Shown here in pieces: positions 36,825 to 45,951 of a stretch of DNA of 64,000 nucleotides. The first letter of the stretch is position 1. The number at the start of each line of letters is the position of its first letter. Location: contig NZ_CARBVX010000007.1 in assembly GCF_948948975.1 (NCBI RefSeq), positions 1-64,000 of the forward strand, read 5' to 3'. Source of the stretch: an uncultured Lactobacillus sp. (lineage in GTDB: Bacteria; Bacillota; Bacilli; Lactobacillales; Lactobacillaceae). The position numbers and the translations under genes were made by a program. The notes under the pieces were generated by a model. That model was not told where the DNA came from. It searched no databases and worked only from the letters and a program-made list of their open reading frames with translations.

Positions 36825-39800
36825 TGACTGATAATAAATTTGAAAATGAACTTTTGGGTAGAAAGGTTATTGATAATCGGACTGTCTCAATGACAGAAAC
36901 GTTGAAATACCTTTTAAATAAAGAAGAATTTAGAATTCTCGATGTAGCCGTGGGTTATTTTTATATCAGTGGTTTACTTTTGTTAAAAAACGAATTTACT
37001 AATTTTATGGATAATCGTAATGGTCACTTCCGTATTTTAATGGGAAATGAAACAAATGGTGCTACAGTTAATGTCCTAGATAGTGGTAAATATCAAAATT
37101 ATGCTGAATTGATAAAAGCATCTACAGAAAAAGACACTAACAATATATCGGATAAAGAATTTTTAGGTAAGGTAGCTGAGTGGATTAAAGAGGGCAGAAT
37201 TGAGGTAAAAGTATATACTGGAACTGCAAATTATTTTCATGCCAAAAGTTATTTGTTTGCTTCGAGCTTAAATACTGGCTATGGTACGGCTATCGTAGGA
37301 TCTTCAAACTTTTCTAAATCTGGGTTAGAGGGAAATACAGAATTAAATGTATTAACTCAAGACGGGTTCTTTGCATTACATCACTGGTATAACGATTTGT
37401 GGCTTTCTAAAGATGAAGTTACAGATTTTGCACCCGACTTAATTAAGATTGCCAATGATAACGGGGCTAAAAAGACACTTCAACAATATAAACCAGTTAA
37501 AGAAACTTATTATGACTTCGCTAATATTTTTGCTCAGCCTTATGCGCAGTTAGATACCAGTAAGGAATGGGTAAAAGAACTGTTTCCGCACCAAAGAAGT
37601 GGAATCGTTGCTACAAAAGAAAAACTAGATTCACTAAATACAGCTGTTCTTTCTGATGGAGTAGGTTTAGGAAAAACTAGAACTGCTGCCGGTGTCATAA
37701 GATTATATTTAGAAACTCAAAATATCAATAGAATATTGATTATTGCCGATAATAAGCTGAAAGATCAATGGCATGATGAATTAAATGCTGTTGGTATAAA
37801 AGAGCACGAGTATGAATATATCTCACGTCAGCAACTGGTTAATATGAGCGATGACCAGATTAAAGCTAACAATAACTATACTTTAATAATTATTGATGAA
37901 GCCCATTTGGGGTTTAAGAATAATAATACTGAAGCTTATAAAAAGGTATTATTTATGAAACAAAACAATCCTAAAGTTAAAGGTTTATTATTAACTGCTA
38001 CTCCTTGGAATAACGCTCGTGAAGATGTAATTAATATAGGATCTTTATTCCTTAATGTAAATGGAATTCCTAATGATAGGAAGTATAAACAATACTTTTT
38101 ACTTTCGCCCAATAAATTGACTAACAAGGTTGTAAAACACCTTGCTAACGATGATGCAGCTTTTAAAGAGTTTTGGTCTGATATTTATTTACAAAGAACG
38201 AGAAAAACATACGGTGGTAAGGGAACACGCTTCCCACATAGAAACTTTCCTAGTGTTGATATTCCATATGAACCAAGAAAAAATGAAATCTTTAGCAATA
38301 ACTTCGATGTAATCTCTGATTTGAAATTTCCATATCAAGATCCAATTAAGTATGTTGATGATAGTAAAGAAGAACTTGGAGCTAAGCAGCTTAAGATGAT
38401 GCTTCTTAAAAGAGCTGATTCAAGTTGGAAAGCTTATGTGACTTCATTACAACATATTGTAGATAAGCTAGAAAAATTAAATGAACTTTACCTAAAACGT
38501 ATGTCTTACTTAAAGGGTAAAGATTTATTGGGACACTATCGGAGTTTTTTAAGTACTGCATATGGAGTTTTGGAATACGAAAATAATGTAAATATTTTAT
38601 TTAAGGATTTTGAACTGTCTACTCCAGAAGATACCTCGCAACAAACTGTTAAGTCTCAACTTAGAAAACAGCGGTATATTGAGAATTTAAAAGCTCAAAT
38701 TGATGGCCTTACTGTTAAAAATGCTAAGAATGCCATTGAAAAGATGATAGCTGATTATAACAGTGATCTTTCTACTTTGAAGATGCTGATTGAGAGTTTA
38801 AATAAAGCCTACAGCAAGGTTGATGAAAAAGTTGATGAAATTATTAAGTGTATTGATGAAGAACACTCAAAAGGTCATAAAATAATATTAGTGTCACAAT
38901 TTGCAGATACCGTAGAATATTATTATGATAAACTTTATTCTCATTACAATAAGTCTCAGCTTAAATATCCAATGGGGATGATTACGGGAGCAGCTAATGC
39001 AATAGGCGAAGATGGTGCTTCAGCTAAGATAAACCAAGCCCCATCTACTAAAAAAGAAGTATTAAAGCACTTCTCTCCACGTTCTAAGAAGGCAATAGAA
39101 CTAATCGAAAATAATGAGCAAATTGATTTAGTAGTTGCTACAGATACTATTTCAACTGGTCAAAACTTGCAGGACGCTGTAACTTTAATGAATATTGATT
39201 TACCATATAACCCTATGACTTTGGAACAGAGAATTGGTCGTATTGATAGACCATTGCCTGAAGGTGATAATAACGATCAAATTTATATTTATACTTTTCC
39301 AATTTATCAATCTATTAACTCTCAGTTAAAGATGATGAATAGATTGGGGAGTAAAATGGCTGGTGTTTTGAATGATACCGAATTTGATAACGTAGTTTTA
39401 CCCCAATATGAAGAGTATCTAAAAGATATTAAGGAAAAGAAGCAGAATGCAGTTAAGGCAATGCTTGATAAGACGGACGATCAATTAATCAACCACTCTG
39501 ATTTCTCTTCAGAGAAGCATTCCGAAGCTTATCAGCAGGCAAATAAGCGAATGTATGACTTTAAAGCTAATCAGTTTACACCGCTTAAAAATCCATTGAT
39601 TCCTGATTATAGTTTTTCAAATGGTAAAGATAAGTCTATTGCAGTGGTTGAAATCCAATATTATGATGTAAATGGCTCATTTCTTGAAAAAGAGAACATT
39701 TTGGTTGATATTGATGCCGCTAAAAAGATTAAAATAATTGAAGCAGAAGAGAATCTCAATGGCGAAATAGGATTTGATATTCATAACAGTAATGTATTAC

Positions 39801-40279
39801 CAGAAGAAAAAGCTTTAGCAGCGATAGAAAAGGCTAAAGGTCAAATATATCCAGTAATTAAACAGCAAGTGGCTAAATATAATAAACAGCATGAATTTTT
39901 TGCTAAAAATATTGATTCAACTAAAAATAAAACATCAGTAAAGGCTGCTGTTGCTTTGCGTACAAGTGCATCTCAAGATCCTAAAATGGTGATGTCTAAA
40001 TTACAATCAGTAAAAGTTGATCCTAAGCGTTTGAAAGATATTACGCAATATGTAGAGACTATTGATAAAGATGATGATCTGTTTCCAATAGTTAAAGAAA
40101 TAGCAGCTAACCCTAATGTATTCTGGCTAGAGATTAAGAATTACATTAAATTTTTTAATCCCGATAATTTACAAGAAATGGAAAACGTAGGTAAGGATAT
40201 ACAAAAGGCAAGTACTAGAAAAGCTGACTTGGAGAAGACACAGTATAGAGTTCTAAACGGAAATATTGTAATCAAATAA
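36824..40279 (+). CDS. PLD-nuclease / SNF2-family helicase fusion
   Basis: 1151 aa. The N-terminal ~200 residues form a phospholipase-D-like nuclease domain: HAKSYLF with H139 and K141 and GSSNFS at 159-164, the single-HKD layout of restriction enzymes such as BfiI and of PLD domains on helicases. The SNF2/SF2 motor follows: DGVGLGKTRTA (Walker A, K284), IIDEAHLGF (D358-E359-A360-H361), LLTATPWNN, TDTISTGQNLQD and EQRIGRIDRP near residues 800-812. A coiled-coil insertion sits between the two motor halves (about 520-660), and an unassigned ~300-residue tail follows. Coupled to the methyltransferase by a 1-nt overlap, it is the likely restriction subunit. Confidence 0.9.
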   Translation: MTDNKFENELLGRKVIDNRTVSMTETLKYLLNKEEFRILDVAVGYFYISGLLLLKNEFTNFMDNRNGHFRILMGNETNGATVNVLDSGKYQNYAELIKASTEKDTNNISDKEFLGKVAEWIKEGRIEVKVYTGTANYFHAKSYLFASSLNTGYGTAIVGSSNFSKSGLEGNTELNVLTQDGFFALHHWYNDLWLSKDEVTDFAPDLIKIANDNGAKKTLQQYKPVKETYYDFANIFAQPYAQLDTSKEWVKELFPHQRSGIVATKEKLDSLNTAVLSDGVGLGKTRTAAGVIRLYLETQNINRILIIADNKLKDQWHDELNAVGIKEHEYEYISRQQLVNMSDDQIKANNNYTLIIIDEAHLGFKNNNTEAYKKVLFMKQNNPKVKGLLLTATPWNNAREDVINIGSLFLNVNGIPNDRKYKQYFLLSPNKLTNKVVKHLANDDAAFKEFWSDIYLQRTRKTYGGKGTRFPHRNFPSVDIPYEPRKNEIFSNNFDVISDLKFPYQDPIKYVDDSKEELGAKQLKMMLLKRADSSWKAYVTSLQHIVDKLEKLNELYLKRMSYLKGKDLLGHYRSFLSTAYGVLEYENNVNILFKDFELSTPEDTSQQTVKSQLRKQRYIENLKAQIDGLTVKNAKNAIEKMIADYNSDLSTLKMLIESLNKAYSKVDEKVDEIIKCIDEEHSKGHKIILVSQFADTVEYYYDKLYSHYNKSQLKYPMGMITGAANAIGEDGASAKINQAPSTKKEVLKHFSPRSKKAIELIENNEQIDLVVATDTISTGQNLQDAVTLMNIDLPYNPMTLEQRIGRIDRPLPEGDNNDQIYIYTFPIYQSINSQLKMMNRLGSKMAGVLNDTEFDNVVLPQYEEYLKDIKEKKQNAVKAMLDKTDDQLINHSDFSSEKHSEAYQQANKRMYDFKANQFTPLKNPLIPDYSFSNGKDKSIAVVEIQYYDVNGSFLEKENILVDIDAAKKIKIIEAEENLNGEIGFDIHNSNVLPEEKALAAIEKAKGQIYPVIKQQVAKYNKQHEFFAKNIDSTKNKTSVKAAVALRTSASQDPKMVMSKLQSVKVDPKRLKDITQYVETIDKDDDLFPIVKEIAANPNVFWLEIKNYIKFFNPDNLQEMENVGKDIQKASTRKADLEKTQYRVLNGNIVIK

Positions 40280-40324
40280 TAATGCGTATTTGTTAATGTT
40301 GGATATAAATGAATATTCTTATAT

Positions 40325-40356
40325 AAAAACGATCAAATAAATTTTGATCGTTTTTT
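40325..40356 (+). terminator. Intrinsic terminator of the four-gene defence unit
   Basis: AAAAACGATCAAA / TTTGATCGTTTTT with a TAAAT loop and T-tract, about 45 nt after the helicase stop. Confidence 0.9.
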
Positions 40357-40414
40357 AGTAATACTAAATACATTATAAGAAAAATAATATAGAATAATTT
40401 TACATCGTTAACTT

Positions 40415-40423
40415 TGATATACT
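40415..40423 (+). promoter_or_regulatory. Extended -10 promoter of the Mrr unit
   Basis: TGATATACT about 50 nt before the first Mrr gene, within a 17-nt block (40411-40427) identical to that before the SIR2-like gene. Confidence 0.55.
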
Positions 40424-40472
40424 TATTTCATAATTAAGTACTAAATTAATAAACATATGGAAGAGTAACATA

Positions 40473-41387
40473 ATGACGAACTTCACAAATATGAATAGAC
40501 AAGACCAGCAAGCTTATTTAATGAAACCCATAATTGATGAATTAAAACAAGTTGGCGGCCAAGCAACTACAAGAGATTTAAAGCGGGCAGTTGTTGAAAG
40601 AGAAGAGAATATTCCCGAAAATATCTTAACGATGTATAAAACATCAAGAAATGGGAGAAAGTATCTCCCATTTAATTATGCATTTAACTTTGCAATCTCT
40701 AACTTAATTATGGCTGGGATGCTTAAAAGACCTAAACAAGGAATAGTAGTTCTGACTGAAAAGGGACGAGAATACAAAGGAAATAGAACTGAACTTAGTG
40801 AGGCAGTTTATAAAATCTCCCTTCCTCAGTGGCAGAAGAAAATTGAACAAAATAAAAAGAGCAAAGAACCTAGCATTAATATAAGAGAAGAAGAATCGTT
40901 AGATGACCTTGAAGAAGATTGGAAAGGCCCTCTCCTAAATGCTCTACTTAATCTAAGTCCAGGAAAATTTGAACTTTTTTGTCGTGCTTTAGTAGCAAAA
41001 ATGAATGTCGACATTGATGAGACTATCGGAACTAGTCTTACTGGTGATGGTGGTGTAGACGGCTATGGTTACATTAAGACAGATGATTTTAGAACTGCAC
41101 GTGTAGCGATTCAAGCTAAAAGATGGAATCCTAGCAATTCAGTTTCATCCCCTGAGATTGATAAATTTCGTGGTGCAATGGATAAATTCAGAGCTGAATA
41201 TGGAATTTTTATCACTACTTCAACTTTTACTAGAGATGCAATTCAAGCATCCCGTGCAGGAACAAGAGTAATTACCTTAATCGATGGCGATCACTTGCTA
41301 GAATTAATTGCTAAATACGAACTTTATGTGACTAAGAAAGTAATTACTACTTATGAACTAGATGACTTTTTTGAAGAGAAAAACTAA
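40473..41387 (+). CDS. Mrr-type restriction endonuclease, first copy
   Basis: 304 aa. The N-terminal ~110 residues resemble the Mrr winged-helix DNA-binding domain (FNFAISNLIMAGMLKRPKQG, VVLTEKGREY). The C-terminal half is the Mrr catalytic PD-(D/E)XK domain: GDGGVDGYG with D196 and the QAK triad (Q214-K216), then GAMDKFRAEYGIFITTSTFT. Mrr enzymes cut DNA with foreign methylation. Whether this one acts on the mark laid by the neighbouring methyltransferase, or on invading modified DNA, is not shown. GGAAGAG ribosome site. It opens a second unit after the terminator at 40356. Confidence 0.92.
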   Translation: MTNFTNMNRQDQQAYLMKPIIDELKQVGGQATTRDLKRAVVEREENIPENILTMYKTSRNGRKYLPFNYAFNFAISNLIMAGMLKRPKQGIVVLTEKGREYKGNRTELSEAVYKISLPQWQKKIEQNKKSKEPSINIREEESLDDLEEDWKGPLLNALLNLSPGKFELFCRALVAKMNVDIDETIGTSLTGDGGVDGYGYIKTDDFRTARVAIQAKRWNPSNSVSSPEIDKFRGAMDKFRAEYGIFITTSTFTRDAIQASRAGTRVITLIDGDHLLELIAKYELYVTKKVITTYELDDFFEEKN

Positions 41388-41431
41388 TATCTTGAAGTTA
41401 TAGTAAGATTTAGTAAAAGAGAAGGTTTGAA

Positions 41432-41662
41432 GTGAATAAAATAATGCCAACAGATAAAGTAATTCATAACAAAGATCAAGAACCCATATCCTTAAATCAA
41501 CAAGTTTCTCAAGAAACACAATACTTATTATCTACTTCAGCAAATCGAAAGTCATTGCAAAAAGGAATGGGGCAATCGCATAGTAATAGAATACTAACTC
41601 CAGAAGAATGGAATAAAATGGTTCAAGATAATGATAGACTACAAAACTTTAAAACACAGTGA
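41432..41662 (+). CDS. Small ORF between the two Mrr genes, function unknown
   Basis: 76 aa from a GTG at 41432 behind AAGG. It is hydrophilic, with no membrane segment. The tail LLSTSANRKSLQKGMGQS and ILTPEEWNKMVQ loosely resembles the C-termini of Phd/YefM-like antitoxins, but no toxin gene lies beside it. Its TGA stop is 7 nt before the best start of the second Mrr gene, which lacks its own ribosome site, so translation of this ORF may couple to it. It could be a leader, a remnant or a small regulator. Confidence 0.55.
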   Translation: MNKIMPTDKVIHNKDQEPISLNQQVSQETQYLLSTSANRKSLQKGMGQSHSNRILTPEEWNKMVQDNDRLQNFKTQ

Positions 41663-41669
41663 TAATGGA

Positions 41670-42572
41670 ATGCCAACTTGGGATGCTTTTCTAGGGCCTA
41701 TTTTACAAGTTGCAAGTACTAAAAATATCTGGAAAAGACAGGAATTAATACAAAGCGTTTTAAATGAAATTAACTTACCTGAAGAACTTATGACTTTGCA
41801 GTATCCGTCAAAATACCATGATTTAGTAGCGGCAGACCGAGTTAACTGGGCTTTGAGTGATTTAAAAATTTCGGGTTTATTAACTGCACCCAAAAGAGGT
41901 TTGTATCAGATTACTAGTCTCGGACAAGATTCTTTGAATAAATACGGGCTAAACATTACGCGTGAATATATTCACTCACAGCCAGCTTATTTAGATCATC
42001 AGAAGAAAATAAAGAGTAAAAAAGAATATGACAACGAAATTACTGAAGAACAAACCTTTGAATTAAGCGAAAAACAAATTAGGGATTGGTTTGAAAAGCA
42101 AAATAGTGATCTTTCAGAAGCCTTGATTGCAAAATTGCGAAAGACTGATCCATATCAATTTGAAGAAATGATGGTAAAACTTTTAAATGCGATGGGCTAC
42201 AAAGGAACAAACGGACAATCCGTAGTAACGCAAAAATCTAATGATGGTGGGATTGATGGCATTATTAATCAAGATCCGTTAGGATTGCGTACTGTATATA
42301 TTCAAGTAAAAAGATACGCAGAAAATAACGTTGTTGGTAGTCCAGAGATTAATAGCTTTTTCGGGGCATTACGGCGAAAACAAGCTGATCGCGGAGTATT
42401 TATTACTACCTCTTCATTTACTAAGGATGCAAAAGAAGCAGCAAAGCAGTTAAATATTGCTTTGGTTGATGGTGAAATGCTTACTAACTTGATGATCCAA
42501 TATAAAGTGGGAGTACAAGTTAGTCAAACTTATGAATTATATGACATTGACGATGACTTTTTTGAGCAATAG
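41670..42572 (+). CDS. Mrr-type restriction endonuclease, second copy
   Basis: 300 aa from the ATG at 41670 (MPTWDAFLGPILQVAS), which fits the family start. A longer frame from 41631 overlaps the small ORF by 32 nt. An Mrr N-terminal domain (RVNWALSDLKISGLLTAPKR, YQITSLGQD) is followed by the catalytic domain: NDGGIDGII with D196 and QVK at 212-214, then FFGALRRKQADRGVFITTSS. It is clearly different from the first copy in sequence and in its linker, so the pair is not a recent duplication. No ribosome site is visible, which suggests coupling to the preceding small ORF. Confidence 0.9.
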   Translation: MPTWDAFLGPILQVASTKNIWKRQELIQSVLNEINLPEELMTLQYPSKYHDLVAADRVNWALSDLKISGLLTAPKRGLYQITSLGQDSLNKYGLNITREYIHSQPAYLDHQKKIKSKKEYDNEITEEQTFELSEKQIRDWFEKQNSDLSEALIAKLRKTDPYQFEEMMVKLLNAMGYKGTNGQSVVTQKSNDGGIDGIINQDPLGLRTVYIQVKRYAENNVVGSPEINSFFGALRRKQADRGVFITTSSFTKDAKEAAKQLNIALVDGEMLTNLMIQYKVGVQVSQTYELYDIDDDFFEQ

Positions 42573-42650
42573 TAAGTATAATTCACGGTGAGCAGATAAA
42601 ATTGCGGAGAATTTATAATTTTTATTGAAACCGGTCGAAAAGTAATTAAT

Positions 42651-42682
42651 CGCACGCAAAGCGGTTAAAAAACGCACGCAAA
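42651..42682. repeat. Two 10-bp direct repeats
   Basis: CGCACGCAAA occurs at 42651-42660 and 42673-42682, a 22-bp period (about two helical turns), in the non-coding right edge of the island between the second Mrr gene and a terminator. Confidence 0.6.
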
Positions 42683-42686
42683 AATA

Positions 42687-42723
42687 AAACCTTCCGATTT
42701 AACTTAAAGTCGGAAGGTTTTTT
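42687..42723. terminator. Bidirectional terminator at the right edge of the island
   Basis: AAAACCTTCCGA / TCGGAAGGTTTT with a short internal bulge and T-tract, between converging genes (second Mrr and the menA-like gene). Confidence 0.85.
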
Positions 42724-42724
42724 A

Positions 42725-43642
42725 CTATCTTCTTATTAAGGCCAAAATGAAAAATAGACCAATGTAAATTGTGAAGTACAGTGACTCGTTTTTGATGAAA
42801 ATCATATAGGTTTTATGCTTATCTGGATTATTAAAGAAAGTTTGTAAATTTTTCCATAAAAATGGTGTTATAAGCACAACTAGGGTATTGAGCCAACTAA
42901 TTTGATTAATAATTGCCAAAAATATAGGAGTAATGAAACCAAGAATTGTGAGAATTTTCAATAAATAAATAGATTTTTTAGTTCCAAGATAACTCGCAAA
43001 GGTCTTTCTACCATTAATAAGATCTTCACGTAAATCACAGGTATTATTAGCTAGTTGCGTGGCAAAAAATAAAAAGAATATCGGTAAACACTTAAGTAGG
43101 GTAGTTAAGAAAGTGTTCCAGGTAAAAGTGTATTGTCCGCAAATCGCAACATACACGCCGACTTCAATAATAAAAACTGAGATCATCCCGCTAACAATTA
43201 ATTCACAAAATTTGGTTGCATTAAGTGGCTTAGGACCGGCAGTGTAAAAGATTCCGAAGAAATAGCCAATCATCCCTAGTATTAAAACAATATAGTTAGT
43301 TCGGTATACTAAAATTAGGCCTGGAATAGCTGAAACAATATACATAATAACCATTAATTTTTTAACTGCCGGTAGTGAGAGTTTCATGCGCCCAATAGTG
43401 TTAGTAACAGTTAAGAAATGCGGATCTTTGCCGTGCAAATAATCAAAATAGTCATCTGCAATATTAACTGCTAGATCAAATAAAAAGACATCTAAAAAGC
43501 AGAGTAAAATATTGATGATATTTAGATAGTGAAAATCCTGATAGGCAATTGCACTGGCAAATAAGAACCAAATTAGATTTAAAGGTGCAATATAAATTTC
43601 TGATAGCTCATAAAATGCTGCCCAAGTAATTTTATTTTCCAT
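42725..43642 (-). CDS. menA: UbiA-family prenyltransferase, MenA-like
   Basis: 305 aa with about eight membrane helices. The two aspartate-rich motifs of UbiA enzymes are visible: NIADDYFDYLHGKD and NNTCDLREDLINGRKTF. MenA joins a polyprenyl chain to 1,4-dihydroxy-2-naphthoate to make demethylmenaquinone. No other men gene is in the window. Many lactobacilli keep only the last steps and need an external precursor or use the quinone with added heme. The quinone role is inferred; another aromatic acceptor is possible. It is transcribed against the island and ends at the shared terminator. Confidence 0.82.
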   Translation of the reverse strand: MENKITWAAFYELSEIYIAPLNLIWFLFASAIAYQDFHYLNIINILLCFLDVFLFDLAVNIADDYFDYLHGKDPHFLTVTNTIGRMKLSLPAVKKLMVIMYIVSAIPGLILVYRTNYIVLILGMIGYFFGIFYTAGPKPLNATKFCELIVSGMISVFIIEVGVYVAICGQYTFTWNTFLTTLLKCLPIFFLFFATQLANNTCDLREDLINGRKTFASYLGTKKSIYLLKILTILGFITPIFLAIINQISWLNTLVVLITPFLWKNLQTFFNNPDKHKTYMIFIKNESLYFTIYIGLFFILALIRR

Positions 43643-43723
43643 TGTTTTCCTCGATATTATAAATGAAATCCTTAATTTATAATACTAATTTTTTAATTAA
43701 TTTAAAATAGCATACTATGAGAA

Positions 43724-43754
43724 TAAAAAAGAAACTAGCAACAACTAGTTTCTT
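43724..43754 (-). terminator. Intrinsic terminator of the yitT-like gene
   Basis: AAGAAACTAG / CTAGTTTCTT with a CAACAA loop, followed on the minus strand by TTTTTTATT. Confidence 0.85.
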
Positions 43755-43762
43755 CCTAACTA

Positions 43763-44653
43763 TTATCTTCTAAAGAAAATATGTCTCTTTTTTCTTTCAT
43801 AAGTAAAGCCTTGTCCTAGTGCTTCATGAACATCAATTATTGAAACAAAGGCGTTAGGATCTTCACGCAAGATTAATTCTTTAACCTGGCTAATTTCACG
43901 CGGTGAAATTACACAATAAATAATTTTTTTAGCTGATCGATCAAATCCGCCTTCTGCATTTATGAAGGTATATCCTCGATCTAGCTGAACATCAATCATT
44001 TTAGCGATCTGTTCATATTTATCAGAAATAATAAACAATCCTCGTGCAGCATAGGAACCGGCTTGAATAGAATCAGTAATTCTCGCTAAAACAAAACTAG
44101 CTAGCAAAGTATAAATCATATGCTTAATATCAAGATAACTAAGAGAAATTGTTAATACAAATGCATCAAGAGCTAGTAAAGATTTTCCAACCGGAATTCC
44201 TAATTTTAAATCTAAGATTCTAGCAATAATATCTGTTCCACCCGTGGTTCCGCCGTATTTAAATACAATACCGATTCCAACACCAGAAAACAAACCTGCT
44301 AGTACACCAGCAATAAAAAGATCATGGTCTAAATTTAATTGGTTTATAATAGGAAGATGAAGCCAAAAGGATAAGAAGAAGGATAGGCAAAGTGTGCCCC
44401 AGATTGTTAAGGCAAGGAGCCGTTTGCCCATAAAGCGATATCCGATTATAATTAGGGGGATATTTAGAAGTAACGTGGATAAACCTGGATTGATGTGGAA
44501 CCAATACCGAAGTAAAAGGGCAATACCACTAATCCCGCCATCAGCAAGTTTGTTAGGGATGCTGATAGCATCTAAGCTAAAGGCATATATGCTACAGCCT
44601 AGAGTAATGAAGAAGATTTGTTTAAAGAGTTGTTTATTGAACAATTTAGTCAT
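43763..44653 (-). CDS. YitT-family membrane protein (DUF161/DUF2179)
   Basis: 296 aa. About five or six membrane helices (two DUF161-like units, e.g. [13 protein letters not shown] and [10 protein letters not shown]) are followed by a soluble C-terminal DUF2179 domain ([48 protein letters not shown]). Lactobacilli carry several paralogues of this family. Transport or channel function has been suggested, but no substrate is established. ATG start with GGAAG. It diverges from cca across a 56-bp region. Confidence 0.88.
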   Translation of the reverse strand: MTKLFNKQLFKQIFFITLGCSIYAFSLDAISIPNKLADGGISGIALLLRYWFHINPGLSTLLLNIPLIIIGYRFMGKRLLALTIWGTLCLSFFLSFWLHLPIINQLNLDHDLFIAGVLAGLFSGVGIGIVFKYGGTTGGTDIIARILDLKLGIPVGKSLLALDAFVLTISLSYLDIKHMIYTLLASFVLARITDSIQAGSYAARGLFIISDKYEQIAKMIDVQLDRGYTFINAEGGFDRSAKKIIYCVISPREISQVKELILREDPNAFVSIIDVHEALGQGFTYERKKRHIFFRR

Positions 44654-44709
44654 GTTACTTCCTTCTTTCTATATTAAGAAGTACGAAAATTAAGGGGAAT
44701 AGGGAATAT

Positions 44710-45906
44710 ATGAAGATTAATAATTTACCGGAAGTTTTTACTGCCGCGCTTCCAGTTTTAAAAGAGATTAATGAGGCGGGATATGAGGCCTATTTTGTCG
44801 GCGGGAGTGTGCGGGACTTACTTTTAAATCGGCATATTCATGATGTTGATATTGCAACTAGTGCCTATCCAGTGGAAATCAAGCAAATTTTTAAGAAAAC
44901 AATTGATACCGGAATTAAACACGGAACCGTCACGGTTCTTTATGAAGGTGAAAGTTATGAAATTACAACTTTCAGAACTGAATCAGGCTACCAGGATTTC
45001 CGTAGACCGGACCATGTAACTTTTGTCCAAAACTTATCAGAAGATTTAAAGCGACGTGATTTTACTATTAATGCCTTAGCAATGGACGTAGATGGCCATA
45101 TTATTGATCACTTTGACGGATTGGGCGACTTAGAAAAGCATTTGATTTGTGCAGTTGGGAAAGCTGAGAATCGTTTTCATGAAGATGCCTTGAGAATGAT
45201 GCGTGCAGTTCGATTTATGAGTCAATTGCAATTTACACTTGAACCAGAAACAGAACAAGCAATTAGTGACAATCATGAGTTACTAAGTAAAATTTCTGTT
45301 GAACGTATCAGAGATGAATTCGTAAAAATGGGTATTGCTCCTGGCAGCCAAAAGGCATTCCAAGTTTTTTTGGATACTGGTTTATCAGAAGAAGTACCCG
45401 GTTTTAGGGATAAAAAAGAGAATTTAGCTCTTTATCCTCAACTTAATTTTAGCCCTACTAATGAAGCTAATCTATGGGCTTTGATGATTATTTTACTAAA
45501 ATTACCAAATGACAAGATTCCTCACTTTATGCGGATGTGGAAGAATTCCAATGCGATGGAGCGTCAAGTAGCTGATATTGTTGCTTTCTTTGACTTAATT
45601 AGTTCACACGCACCGAATAATTATGATCTGTATAAAGCTGGTTTAGAAACAATAGTTTCAACGATTGATTTAGCCCATATTTTGGGCCAACCAGTCAACG
45701 GTAGAGCCTTAGTTGATAGTTATGAAGCATTGCCAATTAAGAATAATCGTGACCTAGTAGTAGACGGACACTTTTTATTAAAAAATGGTATCCCAGCTGG
45801 ACCAAGAGTTGGGCTTTTATTAGAAGAAATCAAAAAAGCCGTTTTAGAGGGAGTAATTAGTAATAACGAGGCAGCTATTACTGAATTTATTTCTTTAAAT
45901 CATTAA
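44710..45906 (+). CDS. cca: CCA tRNA nucleotidyltransferase
   Basis: 398 aa, class II CCA-adding enzyme of the Firmicutes type. It adds or repairs the CCA end of tRNAs without a template. The nucleotidyltransferase motif is visible ([20 protein letters not shown]), with the two metal-binding Asp residues in DVD, then [12 protein letters not shown] and the [12 protein letters not shown] block that selects CTP and ATP. The C-terminal helical body and tail follow. No HD domain. It acts after RNase Z, also encoded in this window. Confidence 0.97.
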   Translation: MKINNLPEVFTAALPVLKEINEAGYEAYFVGGSVRDLLLNRHIHDVDIATSAYPVEIKQIFKKTIDTGIKHGTVTVLYEGESYEITTFRTESGYQDFRRPDHVTFVQNLSEDLKRRDFTINALAMDVDGHIIDHFDGLGDLEKHLICAVGKAENRFHEDALRMMRAVRFMSQLQFTLEPETEQAISDNHELLSKISVERIRDEFVKMGIAPGSQKAFQVFLDTGLSEEVPGFRDKKENLALYPQLNFSPTNEANLWALMIILLKLPNDKIPHFMRMWKNSNAMERQVADIVAFFDLISSHAPNNYDLYKAGLETIVSTIDLAHILGQPVNGRALVDSYEALPIKNNRDLVVDGHFLLKNGIPAGPRVGLLLEEIKKAVLEGVISNNEAAITEFISLNH

Positions 45907-45908
45907 CT

Positions 45909-45951
45909 AAAAAAGCAGGCAGTGATAATTGTATTCACTGTCTGCTTTTTT
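45909..45951. terminator. Bidirectional terminator between cca and hlyIII-like genes
   Basis: AAAAAAGCAGGCAGTG / CACTGTCTGCTTTTTT with an 11-nt loop and one G-T pair. It touches the minus-strand stop codon at 45951. Confidence 0.9.

Noticed and set aside
41432..41662. Antitoxin of a toxin-antitoxin pair
   Set aside because: The likeness to Phd/YefM tails is weak and no toxin-like gene is next to it.
29850..42720. Calling the island DISARM or BREX
   Set aside because: No DrmA/DrmB-like or PglZ/BrxC-like gene is present; only a methyltransferase and a PLD-SNF2 protein are shared in type.
29820..42724. Prophage or integrative element with att sites
   Set aside because: No integrase, tRNA, phage structural or conjugation gene inside, and I found no direct repeats matching at both edges.
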